Positions 62,810 to 64,000 of a stretch of 64,000 bases of DNA are shown here, piece by piece (within the stretch, counting starts at the first letter, position 1; every line of letters starts with the position of its first letter). The notes beneath the pieces are model-generated. The model worked only from the letters and a program-made list of their open reading frames with translations, did no database searches and was not told where the DNA came from. A program made the translations under genes and the position numbers. Origin of the DNA: Streptomyces sp. NBC_01476 (GTDB lineage Bacteria > Actinomycetota > Actinomycetes > Streptomycetales > Streptomycetaceae); assembly GCF_036227265.1 (NCBI RefSeq), contig NZ_CP109446.1:6775001-6839000 (forward strand), read 5' to 3'.

Positions 62810-63339
62810 AGTGGGGTCCTCTCTTCGGGCGCTGCCGTGGCCGGCTCCGCGCAACCTGCCGCCCGCTCGGGGCGAGGTGTATGTGGACATGGCGAATGAC
62901 CTCACCCAAGAGATACCTGGTTCCAGCGCCCCCTTGCGCGCGTGACCCGTAAGTGCGCCTGTCCGTACCCCCGACCTTGCCCGTCCGGCTCGAACTGGCC
63001 GCCGCCTCCGCCTGCCCGCGGCCCCCCGGGCACTCCCAACTGCGCTGCTCGGAGGCGGCGTCGGTGCCGTGCGTGCCCGCGTGGCGCCTCCGAACGGCCC
63101 TTCGGTCCTGGTGTCGGCCCCGATCTGCTCGGTTACTGTCGGCGCGTGACGGTGACGTGGGTGAACCCGGCGTGCGCGACTCGCGCGGCGCATGCGATCA
63201 GCAGACCCGACCCGGCTGCACCTGCCGACCGGGGCGGCCGGGCCGATCACGTGGGCCCTGTGGTTCTGCGTCCGGCGCGCCCCACCTCGACGTGCCCCCT
63301 CGACGCGGCCTCGGCCACCCGCTCCGGCCGGAGCCCGCG
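62810..63339. other. 530-bp spacer between divergent genes
   Basis: Should hold the promoters of the WXG100/giant operon (leftward) and the partial gene (rightward). A 65-codon frame beginning GTGACGGTGACGTGG at 63146 would overlap the next start as GTGA, but its protein is Arg/Pro-rich without a fold I can see. Nothing else supported. Confidence 0.45.
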
Positions 63340-64000
63340 GTGAGCGCGCGAAGCGGCCTCGCCCGCCCGCGCCCGGCTCGCCCCGGCTCCGGTCCGCACC
63401 TGCACGTCGGCGGCGAGGACCGGGTGCTGATCGTGCACACCGGCAGCGCCCCCTCGGAGCATCTCGCCCGAGCCGCCGCCGAGTTGCGCCGTGGCCACCC
63501 CGCCGACCAGGTCACCGTGCTGGTCGGCGCCGGCTTCGGCGTCCCCGAGGCGCTGTACGCCGCTCTGACCCCCGAGCTCGCCAATGCTCGCAAGGAGGGT
63601 GCCCGCATTGTGCGCCTTGTCATGGCGCGGGCCGCGGAACCCGGCGGCGGTGCGCTGGCCCAGGCGCTCGCCGAGGCGGTTTCCTGTGACGTGCTCGCGC
63701 CCGCCGGGCTGATCGTCGTCGTCCCCGGCGGCACCCTCTTCGCCCCCGATCTGCCCGGCGCCCCCGGTGGTTGGTGGCACTTCTCACCCGGGCTCACCCC
63801 TCACCGCACCGGCATGCGGCTGCCGGAACCGCCGTGGCAGTCCGCCGTCGAGCGGGCCGCGCCGCCCACCACCGCCGGGTGCGTGGTCGAGCAGATCCCC
63901 GCCGGGCTGCTCGTGCTGCCGGTCGGCGTGCCGTCCGAGGGCGCCGACGCGCTGCGGTACGCGGTGCCGCCCGACCCTGCGGGCCCGCTGGTGCTCGTCG
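63340..64000 (+). CDS. Partial gene, unassigned, possibly linked to the giant protein locus
   Basis: Open from a GTG at 63340 to the end of the window (220 codons, no stop). Recognisable alpha/beta pattern: EDRVLIVHTGSAPSEHLARA, DQVTVLVGAGFGVPEALYAAL, ARIVRLVMARAAEPGGGALA, VLAPAGLIVVVPGGTLFAPD, GGWWHFSPGLTPHRTGMRLPEPPWQ, GLLVLPVGVPSEG. Sequences of the last type (a short beta domain with GGWWHF.PG followed by xPxPxW) occur, as far as I recall, in other actinobacterial giant secreted proteins. It is divergent from the WXG100 gene. Start uncertain, 3' end missing. Confidence 0.6.
   Translation, partial: MSARSGLARPRPARPGSGPHLHVGGEDRVLIVHTGSAPSEHLARAAAELRRGHPADQVTVLVGAGFGVPEALYAALTPELANARKEGARIVRLVMARAAEPGGGALAQALAEAVSCDVLAPAGLIVVVPGGTLFAPDLPGAPGGWWHFSPGLTPHRTGMRLPEPPWQSAVERAAPPTTAGCVVEQIPAGLLVLPVGVPSEGADALRYAVPPDPAGPLVLV

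Noticed and set aside
63146..63343. 65-codon GTG frame overlapping the next start as GTGA
   Set aside because: Arg/Pro-rich composition and no ribosome site; mentioned in the spacer entry only.

Overview
The window is very GC-rich with third-position GC bias, GTG/TTG starts, 4-bp stop/start overlaps and gene families (DUF317, Zn-ribbon XRE/TPR regulators, WXG100-coupled giant proteins, Streptomyces-type IS elements) that point to Streptomyces or a close actinobacterium. The density of insertion sequences and broken genes suggests an accessory region, for example a chromosome arm or large plasmid. No tRNA, rRNA or CRISPR array was seen.

Layout. 0.2-5.5 kb: an unassigned acidic protein; a protein with a PD-(D/E)XK-like signature next to an HTH regulator; a divergent sigma-70-like factor translationally coupled to a one-helix membrane protein, with a cluster of TGTCCGGACA-type palindromes between them. 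5.75-8.1 kb: an ATP-dependent DNA ligase gene split by an IS1380-family element with CTAG target duplications. 8.3-10.1 kb: two unassigned genes. 10.17-11.83 kb: first copy of a 1,664-bp IS5-family element that carries an antisense passenger gene. 12.0-19.05 kb: an aminoglycoside-phosphotransferase-like kinase gene converging on a six-gene overlapping operon (GT2 glycosyltransferase, carbamoyltransferase, GT4-kinase fusion, P-loop kinase, unknown protein, orphan PTS EIIB). It looks like a glycoside-forming and decorating pathway of unknown product.

19.1-23.5 kb: a HEAT/histidine-kinase-type ATPase chimera, a 33-codon leader overlapping a small TPR gene, and a coupled XRE/TPR regulator plus HAD phosphatase pair. 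23.75-25.94 kb is a nested ruin: an ATPase gene cut by an ISAs1-family IS, itself cut by a group II intron, itself truncated by an IS3-family element. 26.3-33.5 kb: a secreted 2,210-residue RHS protein with an internal lytic-transglycosylase-like domain, followed by a small membrane protein that may be its immunity partner; a 27-bp direct repeat brackets this locus. 33.8-37.1 kb: an ISL3-family element interrupted by the second, apparently identical, IS5-family copy. 37.1-39.3 kb: remnants (IS256, an unknown C-terminus, a GMC oxidoreductase C-terminus) and two small intact genes.

39.4-62.8 kb: a single 7,682-codon gene, preceded by and overlapping a WXG100-type gene. The N-terminus looks like the WXG-like/membrane head of actinobacterial polymorphic toxin proteins. 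The centre holds two tandem copies of a ~5.3-kb module built largely from roughly ten-residue 'xxPxLxxxLx' repeats. The C-terminus carries a domain with possible amidoligase/GCS-like motifs. A divergent partial gene runs off the right end. The giant gene with its WXG100 partner and the six-gene glycoside operon are the best candidates for undescribed systems.
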